DNA of 33,755 nt from Streptomyces sp. NRRL S-350. GTDB lineage: Bacteria > Actinomycetota > Actinomycetes > Streptomycetales > Streptomycetaceae. This document shows positions 19,633-26,923 of the stretch, one piece after another. The stretch lies in contig NZ_JOHO01000064.1 in the NCBI RefSeq assembly GCF_000719705.1, positions 1 to 33,755 on the forward strand. The letters are read 5' to 3'. Below the pieces are notes generated by a model that made no database searches, had not been told where the DNA came from, and worked only from the letters and a program-made list of their open reading frames with translations. Within the stretch, counting starts at the first letter, position 1. Each line of letters begins with the position of its first letter. A program made the position numbers and the translations under genes.

Positions 19633-21870
19633 GTGGCGAGGAAGACGGCGACGATGGACCCCGGCCCCGACGCGCCCGCCGGGGCCGCCCCCGGCCTGGA
19701 ACGGCTCCCGGCCGGCCCCTCGCTCTTCGTCGGGCGGCGCGCCGAGCTGGCCGCGCTGCGAGCCGCCGCCGCCCGTCCGGCGAACGGCCGCTGCCCGGTC
19801 CTGGTACTGGCCGGGCGCCCCGGCTCCGGGAGGACCGCACTGGCCGCCCGTTTCGCCCGTACCGTCGCCGCCGACTATCCGGACGGCGTGCTGTTCGCCC
19901 GGCTCTCCGCCCCGGACGGCGGCCGGGTGCCGCCAGGGCGGGCCGCCCGGCTGCTGCTGGAGCAGATCGACCCGGAAGCGGCCGTGCCCCTGCCCGGGGT
20001 GGTCGAGGACGGCCGGGACGAGCCCGGCTGCGTCGCGCTGCGCGAGGCGCTGACGGGCCTGCGGGTCCTGCTCGTCCTCGACGACGTGCGGGACGCCGGG
20101 CAGGTGTGGCCGCTGCTCGCCGACGAGCCCGGCTGCCTGGTGCTCGCCACCACCGCCGGGCCGCTCACCGGGATCGAGGACATCGACCCGGTGATCCTCG
20201 GCGGACTCGACCGGACGGCCTCCGGCGAACTGCTCGCCGACCTGGTCGGCGGCACCCGGATCTCCTGCGACCCGGTCGGGGCGGCCGACCTGGCCGAGGC
20301 GTGCGCCGCCCGGCCGGCCACGCTGCGGCTGATGGCGGGATGGCTGCGGGCGAACCCGAAGACCGCGGTGACCGACGCCGCGCGCGAGCTGAACGCGGTG
20401 GTGGGGGAGGAGACGGCGTCCGGCGCGGGGGCCGGGGCGGACGCCGAGGAGACGTCGAGGAAGGGGCCGGGGGGCGGGAAGGCGCCAGGGCAGGGGAACG
20501 GACAGGGGAACGGACAAGGCAAGGGGACCGGGCAGGGGAAGGGGACCGGGCAGGGGAAGGCGCAGGAGAAGGGGACGGGGGCGGGCGGGGGCGCGGCGAA
20601 GGGTGCCTTCCGGGAGGACAGGGAGGAGGCGGCCACTCCCGGCGGCCGTCCGCCGGGCGATCCGGCGGCCTGGGTGAAGCCCGGCCCGGCGCCGGCCGAA
20701 CCGGTGCCCGTGCCCGACAACGACCCGCTGCTCGGCGCGTTCACCCTGCTGTACCGCGGACTGCCGGCCGCCCAGGCCCGGATGCTGCGCACCCTCACCC
20801 TGGCCCCGGCGCAGACCGCCGACCCCCGCACCGCCTCCGCCCTGGTCGGCTGCCCGGTGCCGGACGCGGCCGCGACGCTGGCCGCTCTGGCCGAGCGGGA
20901 GCTGCTGGGCGAGGAGGCGCCGGCCTCCGACGGCACCCCGCGCTACCGGGTGCCCGGGCGGCTCTACCCCCGGCTGGTCCGGCTGCGCGAGCAGGAGGAC
21001 CGGCCTGCCGAGACCGAGCTGGCCCGCGCCCGGCTGCTGGAGCGGCTGGTCCGGCTCACCGAGTCCGCCCGTGCGCTGCTCGACCCGGCGGGCTGCGGTT
21101 CGAGTTCCGGTTCGGGGTCTGGCCGTGGCCTTGGCCCTGGCGTCGGGCCCGGCTCCGAATCCGGTTCGGGCGTGGGTGCAGGGCTTGGCCCGGGCGCCGA
21201 GCCGCTGCCGGTCGCGCTGCGGCTGCGCTCCGCCGCCCACGCCCGGGAGTGGCTGCTGGGCGAGCGGGAGCTGCTCCTCGGCGCGGTGGCCGACGCGATC
21301 GGCCAGGGCGACCTCGACGGCTCGGCCGGGCGGCTCGTCACCGCGCTGCTCCGGGCCCTGCCGCTGACCGGCGCCGCCGCCCCCACCGACCTCTACCGGC
21401 TGCACGAACTGGTGCTGACCGTCGCCGAGCGCAACGGCCGGCCCCGTCGGGCCTCCGCCGCGCTGCTCAACCTGGCCGACCTCCAGGCCTCGGCGGGCCG
21501 CTGGGAGCAGGCCGCCGCACACTACCGGGCCGCCCTGGAGCACGCCCGGACGGCCGACGACGAACCCCTCTGCGCGCGAGCCCTGGAGGGCGCGGCCGGG
21601 TGCCACCGGGCGCTCGGCGACGCGGTGCGCGCCGCCGACTGGTACGGCCGGGCGCTCGGCCTGCGGCAGTCGCTCGGAGACCACGCGGCCGAGGCCCGGC
21701 TGCTCTCCCGGGTGGCCGAGGCGCACACCGCGCAGCGCCGCTTCGACGAGGCCGACCGCGAGTACCGGGCGGCCCTCGCGGTACTGCGCAGGCTCGGCGA
21801 CGAGCGCGGCCGGGAGGCCGTCGGAGCGGCCCTCGCGGACCTGCGGGAACGCGCCGACGCCGGGTGGTGA
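19633..21870 (+). CDS. STAND-type (NB-ARC-like) ATPase with TPR C-terminus
   Basis: About 745 residues. GTG 19633 is favoured by GGGAG 8 nt upstream; ATG 19612 and ATG 19654 are in frame. LFVGRRAELAALRAA followed by the P-loop AGRPGSGRTALAARFA and Walker B LLVLDDVRDAGQV is the NTPase core found in AfsR/SARP-type STAND proteins, here without an N-terminal DNA-binding or BTAD domain. The C-terminal third has TPR-like repeats (NLADLQASAGRWEQAAAHYR; LLSRVAEAHTAQRRFDEADR). Two low-complexity inserts interrupt it: Gly/Gln/Lys-rich at about residues 280-318 and Ser/Gly-rich at about 489-522. Probably a cytoplasmic nucleotide-controlled signalling scaffold; ligand and output are unknown. Confidence 0.82.
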   Translation: MARKTATMDPGPDAPAGAAPGLERLPAGPSLFVGRRAELAALRAAAARPANGRCPVLVLAGRPGSGRTALAARFARTVAADYPDGVLFARLSAPDGGRVPPGRAARLLLEQIDPEAAVPLPGVVEDGRDEPGCVALREALTGLRVLLVLDDVRDAGQVWPLLADEPGCLVLATTAGPLTGIEDIDPVILGGLDRTASGELLADLVGGTRISCDPVGAADLAEACAARPATLRLMAGWLRANPKTAVTDAARELNAVVGEETASGAGAGADAEETSRKGPGGGKAPGQGNGQGNGQGKGTGQGKGTGQGKAQEKGTGAGGGAAKGAFREDREEAATPGGRPPGDPAAWVKPGPAPAEPVPVPDNDPLLGAFTLLYRGLPAAQARMLRTLTLAPAQTADPRTASALVGCPVPDAAATLAALAERELLGEEAPASDGTPRYRVPGRLYPRLVRLREQEDRPAETELARARLLERLVRLTESARALLDPAGCGSSSGSGSGRGLGPGVGPGSESGSGVGAGLGPGAEPLPVALRLRSAAHAREWLLGERELLLGAVADAIGQGDLDGSAGRLVTALLRALPLTGAAAPTDLYRLHELVLTVAERNGRPRRASAALLNLADLQASAGRWEQAAAHYRAALEHARTADDEPLCARALEGAAGCHRALGDAVRAADWYGRALGLRQSLGDHAAEARLLSRVAEAHTAQRRFDEADREYRAALAVLRRLGDERGREAVGAALADLRERADAGW
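20478..20582 (+). repeat. Purine-rich coding repeat (GQG/GKG units)
   Basis: Repeats of the type GGGCAGGGGAA and GGGGACC encode GNGQGNGQGKGTGQGKG. The coding strand is almost pure purine here, with many runs of three or more G, so it could form G-quadruplex or triplex structures. Confidence 0.65.
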
Positions 21871-21913
21871 GGGGCGGTTCGGAGGTATTGTCGAAGATGA
21901 CCGGTTGCGACGT

Positions 21914-21957
21914 CATTGGCAGGTAAGTCCCAGGGGAAGCCTACGAACCTGCCAATG
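21914..21957. promoter_or_regulatory. 11-bp perfect inverted repeat upstream of ald
   Basis: CATTGGCAGGT (21914-21924) and ACCTGCCAATG (21947-21957) are exact inverse complements separated by 22 nt, about 30 bp upstream of the ald -35 box. It could be an operator for two dimers or a hairpin acting as terminator for the STAND gene. Confidence 0.55.
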
Positions 21958-21986
21958 CGTGCGGGAAATTTATTCACTTTGGAAGG

Positions 21987-22015
21987 CTGACACGCCGACT
22001 GGGCTTCATTACACT
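21987..22015 (+). promoter_or_regulatory. ald promoter, -35 CTGACA / -10 TACACT
   Basis: CTGACA (21987-21992) and TACACT (22010-22015) are 17 bp apart, a near-ideal match to a housekeeping (HrdB-type) promoter. Transcription would start near 22022, giving a leader of about 110 nt before the ald start. Confidence 0.7.
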
Positions 22016-22131
22016 CGGACTCAGTCGCGCAGCGATCCCGGCCCCGGGCTGCCCCGGAGGCTTCCCCACGTGCGCGTCGCCCACCGGTCTTCTCCGGTCG
22101 GGACCCCCATGGCAAGAGGACGTGTTTAGCC

Positions 22132-23247
22132 GTGAAGGTCGGCATCCCCCGCGAGGTCAAGAACCACGAGTACCGCGTGGCCATCACGCCCGCCGGCGTG
22201 CATGAGCTGGTCCGCAACGGACACGAGGTCTACATCGAGGACAACGCCGGTCTCGGCTCCTCGATCCCCAACGAGGAGTACGTGGCCGCCGGCGCCACCA
22301 TCCTCCCCACCGCCGACGAGGTGTGGGCCACCGCCGACCTGCTGCTGAAGGTCAAGGAGCCCATCGCCTCGGAGTACCACCGGCTGCGCAAGGGGCAGAC
22401 CGTCTTCACGTACCTGCACCTGGCGGCCGACCGGGCCGGTACCGACGCGCTGATCGCCTCCGGCACCACCGCCATCGCGTACGAGACCGTGCAGCTCGCC
22501 AACGGCGCGCTGCCGCTGCTCGCCCCGATGTCCGAGGTCGCGGGCCGCCTGGCCCCGCAGGTCGGCTCGTACCACCTGATGCGTCCGGCCGGCGGCCGCG
22601 GCGTCCTGCCCGGCGGCGTGCCCGGCACCCACCCGGCCAAGGCCGTCGTCATCGGCGGTGGCGTCTCCGGCTGGCACGCGGCCACCATCGCCATCGGCAT
22701 GGGCTACGACGTGACCCTGCTGGACCGCGACATCAACAAGCTGCGCGAGGCCGACCGGATCTTCGGCACGAAGATCAAGGCCATCATGTCCAACTCCTTC
22801 GAGCTGGAGAAGGCCGTCCTGGAGGCCGACCTGGTCATCGGCGCCGTGCTGATCCCGGGCGCCAAGGCCCCGAAGCTGGTCACCAACGAGCTGGTCTCCC
22901 GCATGAAGCCGGGCTCCGTGCTGGTCGACATCGCCATCGACCAGGGCGGCTGCTTCGAGGACTCGCACGCGACCACGCACGACGACCCGACCTTCCAGGT
23001 CCACAACTCGGTCTTCTACTGCGTGGCCAACATGCCGGGCGCCGTCCCGAACACCTCCACCTACGCGCTGACCAACGCCACGCTGCCGTACGTCATCGAA
23101 CTGGCGAACCGCGGTTGGAAGGAGGCGCTGCGCCGTGACCAGGCGCTCGCCAAGGGCCTGAACGTGCACGAGGGCCAGATCACCTTCCCGGCCGTGGCCG
23201 AGGCCTTCGGCCTGGAGTCGGTCTCGCTGGAGAGCGTGCTCGCCTGA
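22132..23247 (+). CDS. ald: Alanine dehydrogenase
   Basis: 371 residues; oxidatively deaminates L-alanine to pyruvate and ammonium with NAD, normally a cytoplasmic hexamer. The sequence matches the family end to end from KVGIPREVKNHEYRVAITP. Catalytic Lys75 (LLKVKEP) and His96 (FTYLHLAAD) are present, as is the NAD-binding AVVIGGGVSGWHAATIA and the PGAVPNTSTYALTNATLPY block. GTG 22132 has AGAGGA 11 nt upstream. A six-codon frame ATG 22109 to TAG 22129 overlaps the ribosome binding site and may be fortuitous. Transcribed from the promoter at 21987-22015 and closed by a terminator. Confidence 0.97.
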   Translation: MKVGIPREVKNHEYRVAITPAGVHELVRNGHEVYIEDNAGLGSSIPNEEYVAAGATILPTADEVWATADLLLKVKEPIASEYHRLRKGQTVFTYLHLAADRAGTDALIASGTTAIAYETVQLANGALPLLAPMSEVAGRLAPQVGSYHLMRPAGGRGVLPGGVPGTHPAKAVVIGGGVSGWHAATIAIGMGYDVTLLDRDINKLREADRIFGTKIKAIMSNSFELEKAVLEADLVIGAVLIPGAKAPKLVTNELVSRMKPGSVLVDIAIDQGGCFEDSHATTHDDPTFQVHNSVFYCVANMPGAVPNTSTYALTNATLPYVIELANRGWKEALRRDQALAKGLNVHEGQITFPAVAEAFGLESVSLESVLA

Positions 23248-23273
23248 ACCCCCTGACCGCTCGGCGGTCGTTC

Positions 23274-23304
23274 GCCCCCGACCCGATCACCTCGGGCCGG
23301 GGGC
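23274..23304 (+). terminator. ald terminator hairpin
   Basis: GCCCCCG-A-CCCGA (23274-23286) pairs with TCGGG-C-CGGGGGC (23292-23304), one mismatch and a 5-nt loop, followed by TTCG; 27 bases after the ald stop. Confidence 0.8.
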
Positions 23305-23393
23305 TTCGCCGTGCCCGTGAACGGCGGGTGGACCGGGCGGGTCGCTCTGTCGTCAATTCCTGTCGGTCGCGTCACCCGCCCGCAGAAACGGCG

Positions 23394-23406
23394 GGGTCAG
23401 TGACCC
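23394..23406. promoter_or_regulatory. 13-bp palindrome upstream of the ParA gene
   Basis: GGGTCA-G-TGACCC is a perfect palindrome with a single central base, about 180 bp before the start codon and 10 bp upstream of a TTGACA hexamer (23416-23421). It is a plausible dimeric repressor site. Confidence 0.45.
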
Positions 23407-23469
23407 ACTCATCCCTTGACAGCAGCCCGCCTGATAGTCGACACATCCTGCCCACTACCGTGGATTGTG

Positions 23470-23499
23470 TTGCTGCGAACGCCTTGAACGGCCTAGAGT
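23470..23499 (+). promoter_or_regulatory. Candidate promoter of the ParA gene
   Basis: TTGCTG (23470-23475) and TAGAGT (23494-23499) are 18 bp apart and fit a streptomycete housekeeping promoter; the leader would be about 70 nt. The upstream TTGACA at 23416 lacks a matching -10 at normal spacing. Confidence 0.45.
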
Positions 23500-23573
23500 C
23501 GCAAACCGTCGGCATGCCGCCACGCTGACGAATCGACATACAGTCCTGGATCCCCAAGGAGGTAAGACGACTT

Positions 23574-24740
23574 GTGAATGAGTCGACAATTGCTCCCGGG
23601 GGTGGTCAGCCAGGACTGGCGCAGTACTCCGCCGGCCAGCCGAGTGAGGAGTCCGGGGCCCGGCAGCCCTCCGTGGGCTCGGCCGAGGTCGGCTCGGTCG
23701 CACTCCGTACTTTCGAAGCACGCCAGAACACAGCACAGGTGACCACGGTGACCGATCACGACGCCGACTTGGCGGCCTACGGCCTGGCCTACGGCGAGTT
23801 CGCCTACGGCGCCTACGACGACCCGGACGCCGAGTACGAGCCGGACCCGGAGTACGCCGCCACCCTGGCCCCCGACGCCGCCCGGCAGCGCCGCGAGCGG
23901 GTCGGCCCGACCGGCCGCCCGCTGCCGTACTTCCCGATCCCCGCGCCCGTCGCCGAACACGGCCCGGCCCAGATCATCGCCATGTGCAACCAGAAGGGCG
24001 GCGTCGGCAAGACCACGTCGACCATCAACCTGGGCGCGGCACTGGCCGAATACGGCCGCCGGGTGCTGCTCGTCGACTTCGACCCGCAGGGCGCGCTCTC
24101 GGTCGGCCTCGGCGTCAACCCGATGGAGCTCGACGTCACCGTCTACAACCTGCTCATGGAGCGGGGCCTGACGGCCGATGAGGTGCTGCTCAAGACGGCC
24201 GTGCCGGGCATGGACCTGCTGCCGTCCAACATCGACCTCTCCGCCGCCGAGGTGCAGCTGGTCAGCGAGGTGGCCCGGGAGTCCGCGCTGGCGCGCGCCC
24301 TGAAGCCGCTGCTGCCCGACTACGACTACGTCATCATCGACTGCCAGCCCTCCCTGGGCCTGCTGACGGTCAATGCGCTGACGGCCGCTCACAGCGTCAT
24401 CGTTCCGCTGGAGTGCGAGTTCTTCGCACTGCGCGGCGTCGCGCTGCTGACCGAGACCATCGAGAAGGTGTGCGAACGGCTCAACCCCGAGCTGCGGCTG
24501 GATGGCATCCTCGCGACCATGTACGACTCGCGCACCGTGCACAGCCGTGAGGTGCTGGCGCGGGTCGTCGAGGCGTTCGGTGAGCACGTCTTCCACACCG
24601 TCATCGGGCGGACCGTGCGCTTCCCGGAGACCACCGTCGCCGGCGAGCCCATCACCACGTACGCCACCAACTCGGTCGGCGCCGCCGCCTACCGCCAGCT
24701 CGCCAGGGAGGTGCTCGACCGGTGCCGCCCCGCCGAGTGA
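23574..24740 (+). CDS. ParA/Soj-family ATPase next to scpAB
   Basis: 388 residues; GTG 23574 has a full AAGGAGGT (23556-23563) 10 nt upstream. The ATPase core begins near residue 132: deviant Walker A KGGVGKTT (141-148), VDFDPQG (167-173), and YVIIDCQPSLGLLTVNAL. Residues 1-130 are an extension with Ala/Tyr/Asp-rich sequence (AYGLAYGEFAYGAYDDPD), not a recognised helix-turn-helix, so this is neither a minimal Soj nor a standard plasmid type Ia ParA. In Streptomyces the ParA-like gene beside scpAB is distinct from the origin-proximal parAB and has been called parH. It likely acts in chromosome segregation. The downstream gene overlaps its end. Confidence 0.92.
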   Translation: MNESTIAPGGGQPGLAQYSAGQPSEESGARQPSVGSAEVGSVALRTFEARQNTAQVTTVTDHDADLAAYGLAYGEFAYGAYDDPDAEYEPDPEYAATLAPDAARQRRERVGPTGRPLPYFPIPAPVAEHGPAQIIAMCNQKGGVGKTTSTINLGAALAEYGRRVLLVDFDPQGALSVGLGVNPMELDVTVYNLLMERGLTADEVLLKTAVPGMDLLPSNIDLSAAEVQLVSEVARESALARALKPLLPDYDYVIIDCQPSLGLLTVNALTAAHSVIVPLECEFFALRGVALLTETIEKVCERLNPELRLDGILATMYDSRTVHSREVLARVVEAFGEHVFHTVIGRTVRFPETTVAGEPITTYATNSVGAAAYRQLAREVLDRCRPAE

Positions 24741-25333
24741 GTCTCCCGGGTGCCGACGAGCTGTTCCGGACCACCGGCGGGATGGCGCTGTCGCCCTCCC
24801 TCGCGCCGCGTCCGGCCGCCGAGGCATCCAGACCGGAGACCGCGCGGACCGTCAACGGCTCGGACGGTGCCGAGGGGGCCGAGTCCGCCCACGGCGCTCA
24901 GGGATCCCAGGGCGCCCAGGGTGGCCAGGGGGCGCAGGACGGCGGCCGGCAGCCGATGCCGGAGCAGCAGCCCACCGCCGTCGTGCCGGCGCCCGCGCAG
25001 GCACCCGGCGGCCGAGGCGCCGTCGTCGCCCCGGCGGCTCGGGCACACGCCGGTGCCGCCGAGGAGCAGACCGGTGCGGCCGGGCGCGCGCGGCCGCGCG
25101 GCCGGGCACCGCGCCGGCCCAGCGGGCGCGAGCGGCACGACGAGAAGATCACCGTGTACGTGTCCGCCGAGGAGCTCATGGACCTGGAGCACACCCGGCT
25201 GGTGCTGCGCGGCGAGCACGGACTGGCCGTGGACCGCGGGCGGATCGTCCGGGAGGCCATCGCGGTCGTCCTGGCGGACCTGGAGCAGCGCGGCGAGGCC
25301 TCCATCCTGGTGCGGCGCCTGCGCGGGCGGTAG
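24722..25333 (+). CDS. Protein with ribbon-helix-helix-like C-terminal domain
   Basis: 203 residues from GTG 24722, which has AGGGAGG 10 nt upstream inside the ParA gene; GTG 24737 forms a GTGA overlap with the ParA stop and is an alternative. Residues 1-140 are Ala/Gly/Gln/Pro-rich and end in an Arg-rich stretch (GRARPRGRAPRRPSGR), probably disordered and DNA-contacting. Residues 141-190 read KITVYVSAEELMDLEHTRL, then DRGRIVREAIAVVLADLEQ: one beta-strand and two helices as in CopG/Arc/ParG-type RHH proteins. Overlap with a ParA gene suggests it is that ATPase's DNA-binding partner. The RHH call is by eye and the partition role is inference. Confidence 0.78.
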   Translation: MPPRRVSLPGADELFRTTGGMALSPSLAPRPAAEASRPETARTVNGSDGAEGAESAHGAQGSQGAQGGQGAQDGGRQPMPEQQPTAVVPAPAQAPGGRGAVVAPAARAHAGAAEEQTGAAGRARPRGRAPRRPSGRERHDEKITVYVSAEELMDLEHTRLVLRGEHGLAVDRGRIVREAIAVVLADLEQRGEASILVRRLRGR

Positions 25334-25364
25334 GCCGGCGCGGCGGGGCGGCCCGTCCGTAGGC

Positions 25365-25474
25365 GGCCTGCGGGGTGAACGCCTGCGGCGTGGACGGCCT
25401 GCGGGGTGAACGACCTGCGGGGTGAACGCCTGCGGCGTGGACGGCCTGCGGGGTGAACGACCTGCGGGGTGGGC
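25365..25474 (+). repeat. Seven tandem 15-16-bp repeats
   Basis: Variants of GGCCTGCGGGGTGAAC, GCCTGCGGCGTGGAC and GACCTGCGGGGTGAAC follow one another without gaps. A higher-order 47-bp unit is repeated exactly at 25377-25423 and 25424-25470. Confidence 0.85.
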
Positions 25475-25512
25475 GGATGAGCGGCCTGCGTCGGGGGCGT
25501 CAGCCGGGAGCC

Positions 25513-25782
25513 ATGAGCCGGGCTCACGGGGGCGGGGCTCCGCTGACGGCATCGGTCTCGCGCCGAGGACGCCGAGGGTGCCGAGGACTATGAGTCGCGC
25601 TCATGGGCCGGGGTTCCGGGCGTGGGTTCGGGCTCGCGGGTCGGGCGGTTCGGCTGGGTCGGGTGGGTCGGGCGGTTCGGCTGGCGTTCGGCTGGCAGAG
25701 GTCATGAGCGAGGCTCATGGCGGCGAACCCTGTCCCCGGCTGGTGGGCATCGTCGGACACCGAGGGTATGAAGTGCACTCAT
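25513..25782. repeat. Four dispersed 15-bp palindromes, ATGAR-N5-CTCAY
   Basis: Copies: ATGAG-CCGGG-CTCAC (25513-25527), ATGAG-TCGCG-CTCAT (25590-25604), ATGAG-CGAGG-CTCAT (25704-25718), ATGAA-GTGCA-CTCAT (25768-25782). Arms are conserved while the five central bases vary, which is what selection for a dimeric protein binding site would produce. Centre-to-centre distances are 77, 114 and 64 bp. Confidence 0.8.
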
Positions 25783-26044
25783 GAGGGCGGCGCCTCGGAC
25801 GCGGATGCATCGGGGCGACGGACGGCCGGGGGCGGCGGGTTGGGCCCAGGGGGCCGTGACGGCCGCTGGAGGGCCGTTCCTGGGGCCGCGGAGCCCGGAA
25901 CCGGGCCCCGGGGCGTCGAGGGCGGCCACGCGACGTCTCCGGGCCGTTGGTGGGCGCGGGGGGCCGACCGCTGTGCTCGGCGGGCGGCGTGTCGGCAGCC
26001 CCCGGGGCGGGGTGGTGGCGGGCGCCGGGTGAAGATGGACCGTC

Positions 26045-26923
26045 ATGCCGAGCACCACCGAACCGACTGCCACCGCCGAGAGCGCGACCGAGGACGAGTC
26101 GCGGGGCGGCTTCCGGGTGCGGCTGGACAACTTCGAGGGCCCGTTCGACCTGCTGCTCAGCCTGATCGCCAAACACCGGATGGACGTCACCGAGGTGGCG
26201 CTGGCCACCGTCACGGACGAGTTCATGGCGCACATCCGGGCGATGGGCCCGGACTGGGACCTGGACGCCGCGACCGAGTTCCTGGTGGTGGCCGCCACCC
26301 TGCTGGACCTCAAGGCCGCCCGGCTGCTGCCCGCCGCGGAGGTCGAGGACCACGAGGACCTGGCCCTGCTGGAGGCCCGTGACCTGCTGTTCGCCCGGCT
26401 ACTGCAGTACCGGGCGTACAAGAGGGCGGCGGCGCTGTTCGGCGAACGCTGGGCCGCAGAGCTGCTGCGGCGGCCCCGGACGGTCGGGCTGGAGCCCCGG
26501 CACGCGGAGCTGTTGCCCGAGGTGGTCATCACGATCGGTCCGCAGCGGCTGGCGGAACTGGCGGCCAAGGCGATGGAGCCCAAGCCGAAGCCGGTCGTGT
26601 ACGTGGACCACATCCACACCCCGCCGGTCAGCGTGCGCGAGCAGGCCGGGCTGGTGGTCGGGCTGCTCACCGAGCTGGGCGAGGCGTCGTTCCGGCGGCT
26701 GGTCGAGGACGCACCCGACACCCTGGTCGTGGTCGCCCGCTTCCTGGCGCTGCTGGAGCTGTACCGGGAGCGGGTGCTCGCCTTCGAGCAGCCGGAGGCG
26801 CTGGGCGAGCTGCGGGTGCGCTGGGTGGCCGAGGAGGGCCGGGTCGCGGTCGAGGTGACGGACGAGTTCGACCGGCCGGCGGGAGAGCCCGCGGGCGACG
26901 CGGAGGAGGGCGGGCGGCGATGA
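26045..26923 (+). CDS. scpA: Segregation and condensation protein A
   Basis: 292 residues; kleisin subunit that bridges the SMC heads and binds ScpB. The N-terminal SMC-neck binding region carries LDNFEGPFDLLLSLIAKHR (about 28-46) and the family blocks EFLVVAATLLDLKAARLLP and LLFARLLQYRAYK. The C-terminal winged helix includes VARFLALLELYRERVLAFEQ. The start ATG 26045 has a weak ribosome binding site, and the first 20 residues are a Thr/Glu-rich arm typical of actinobacteria. Its stop overlaps the scpB start (ATGA), so ScpA and ScpB are translationally coupled. The unusual feature is the 710-bp repeat region just upstream. Confidence 0.95.
   Translation: MPSTTEPTATAESATEDESRGGFRVRLDNFEGPFDLLLSLIAKHRMDVTEVALATVTDEFMAHIRAMGPDWDLDAATEFLVVAATLLDLKAARLLPAAEVEDHEDLALLEARDLLFARLLQYRAYKRAAALFGERWAAELLRRPRTVGLEPRHAELLPEVVITIGPQRLAELAAKAMEPKPKPVVYVDHIHTPPVSVREQAGLVVGLLTELGEASFRRLVEDAPDTLVVVARFLALLELYRERVLAFEQPEALGELRVRWVAEEGRVAVEVTDEFDRPAGEPAGDAEEGGRR

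Larger units (their letters stand above)
25334..26044. other. 710-bp repeat-rich non-coding interval upstream of scpA
   Basis: No gene is supported: frames through it lack ribosome binding sites, family motifs and consistent codon bias. It contains tandem 15-16-bp repeats (25365-25474), four ATGAR-N5-CTCAY palindromes (25513-25782), a stretch of GGTCGGG/GGTTCGG repeats (25624-25697) and a small GCCCGG-AA-CCGGGC hairpin at 25893-25906. No clear promoter for scpA was found in its last 250 bp. Confidence 0.7.

Noticed and set aside
18658..21726. A 1022-codon open frame on the minus strand opposite the Nudix and STAND genes
   Set aside because: It is a shadow frame produced by high GC at third codon positions; its product is Gly/Arg/His/Val-rich without any family motif, while the plus strand encodes clear Nudix and STAND domains with ribosome binding sites.
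22109..22129. Six-codon leader peptide just before ald
   Set aside because: It has no ribosome binding site of its own and mainly consists of the ald ribosome binding region; listed only as a remark under ald.
25365..25474. CRISPR array
   Set aside because: Units are adjacent without unique spacers, are only 15-16 bp long, and no cas genes are nearby.
25422..25784. A 120-residue gene in the scpA upstream interval
   Set aside because: No ribosome binding site, repetitive Gly/Ser/Arg composition, and the four ATGAG palindromes fall in different frames, so the short MSRAHG-like peptides they spell are coincidental.
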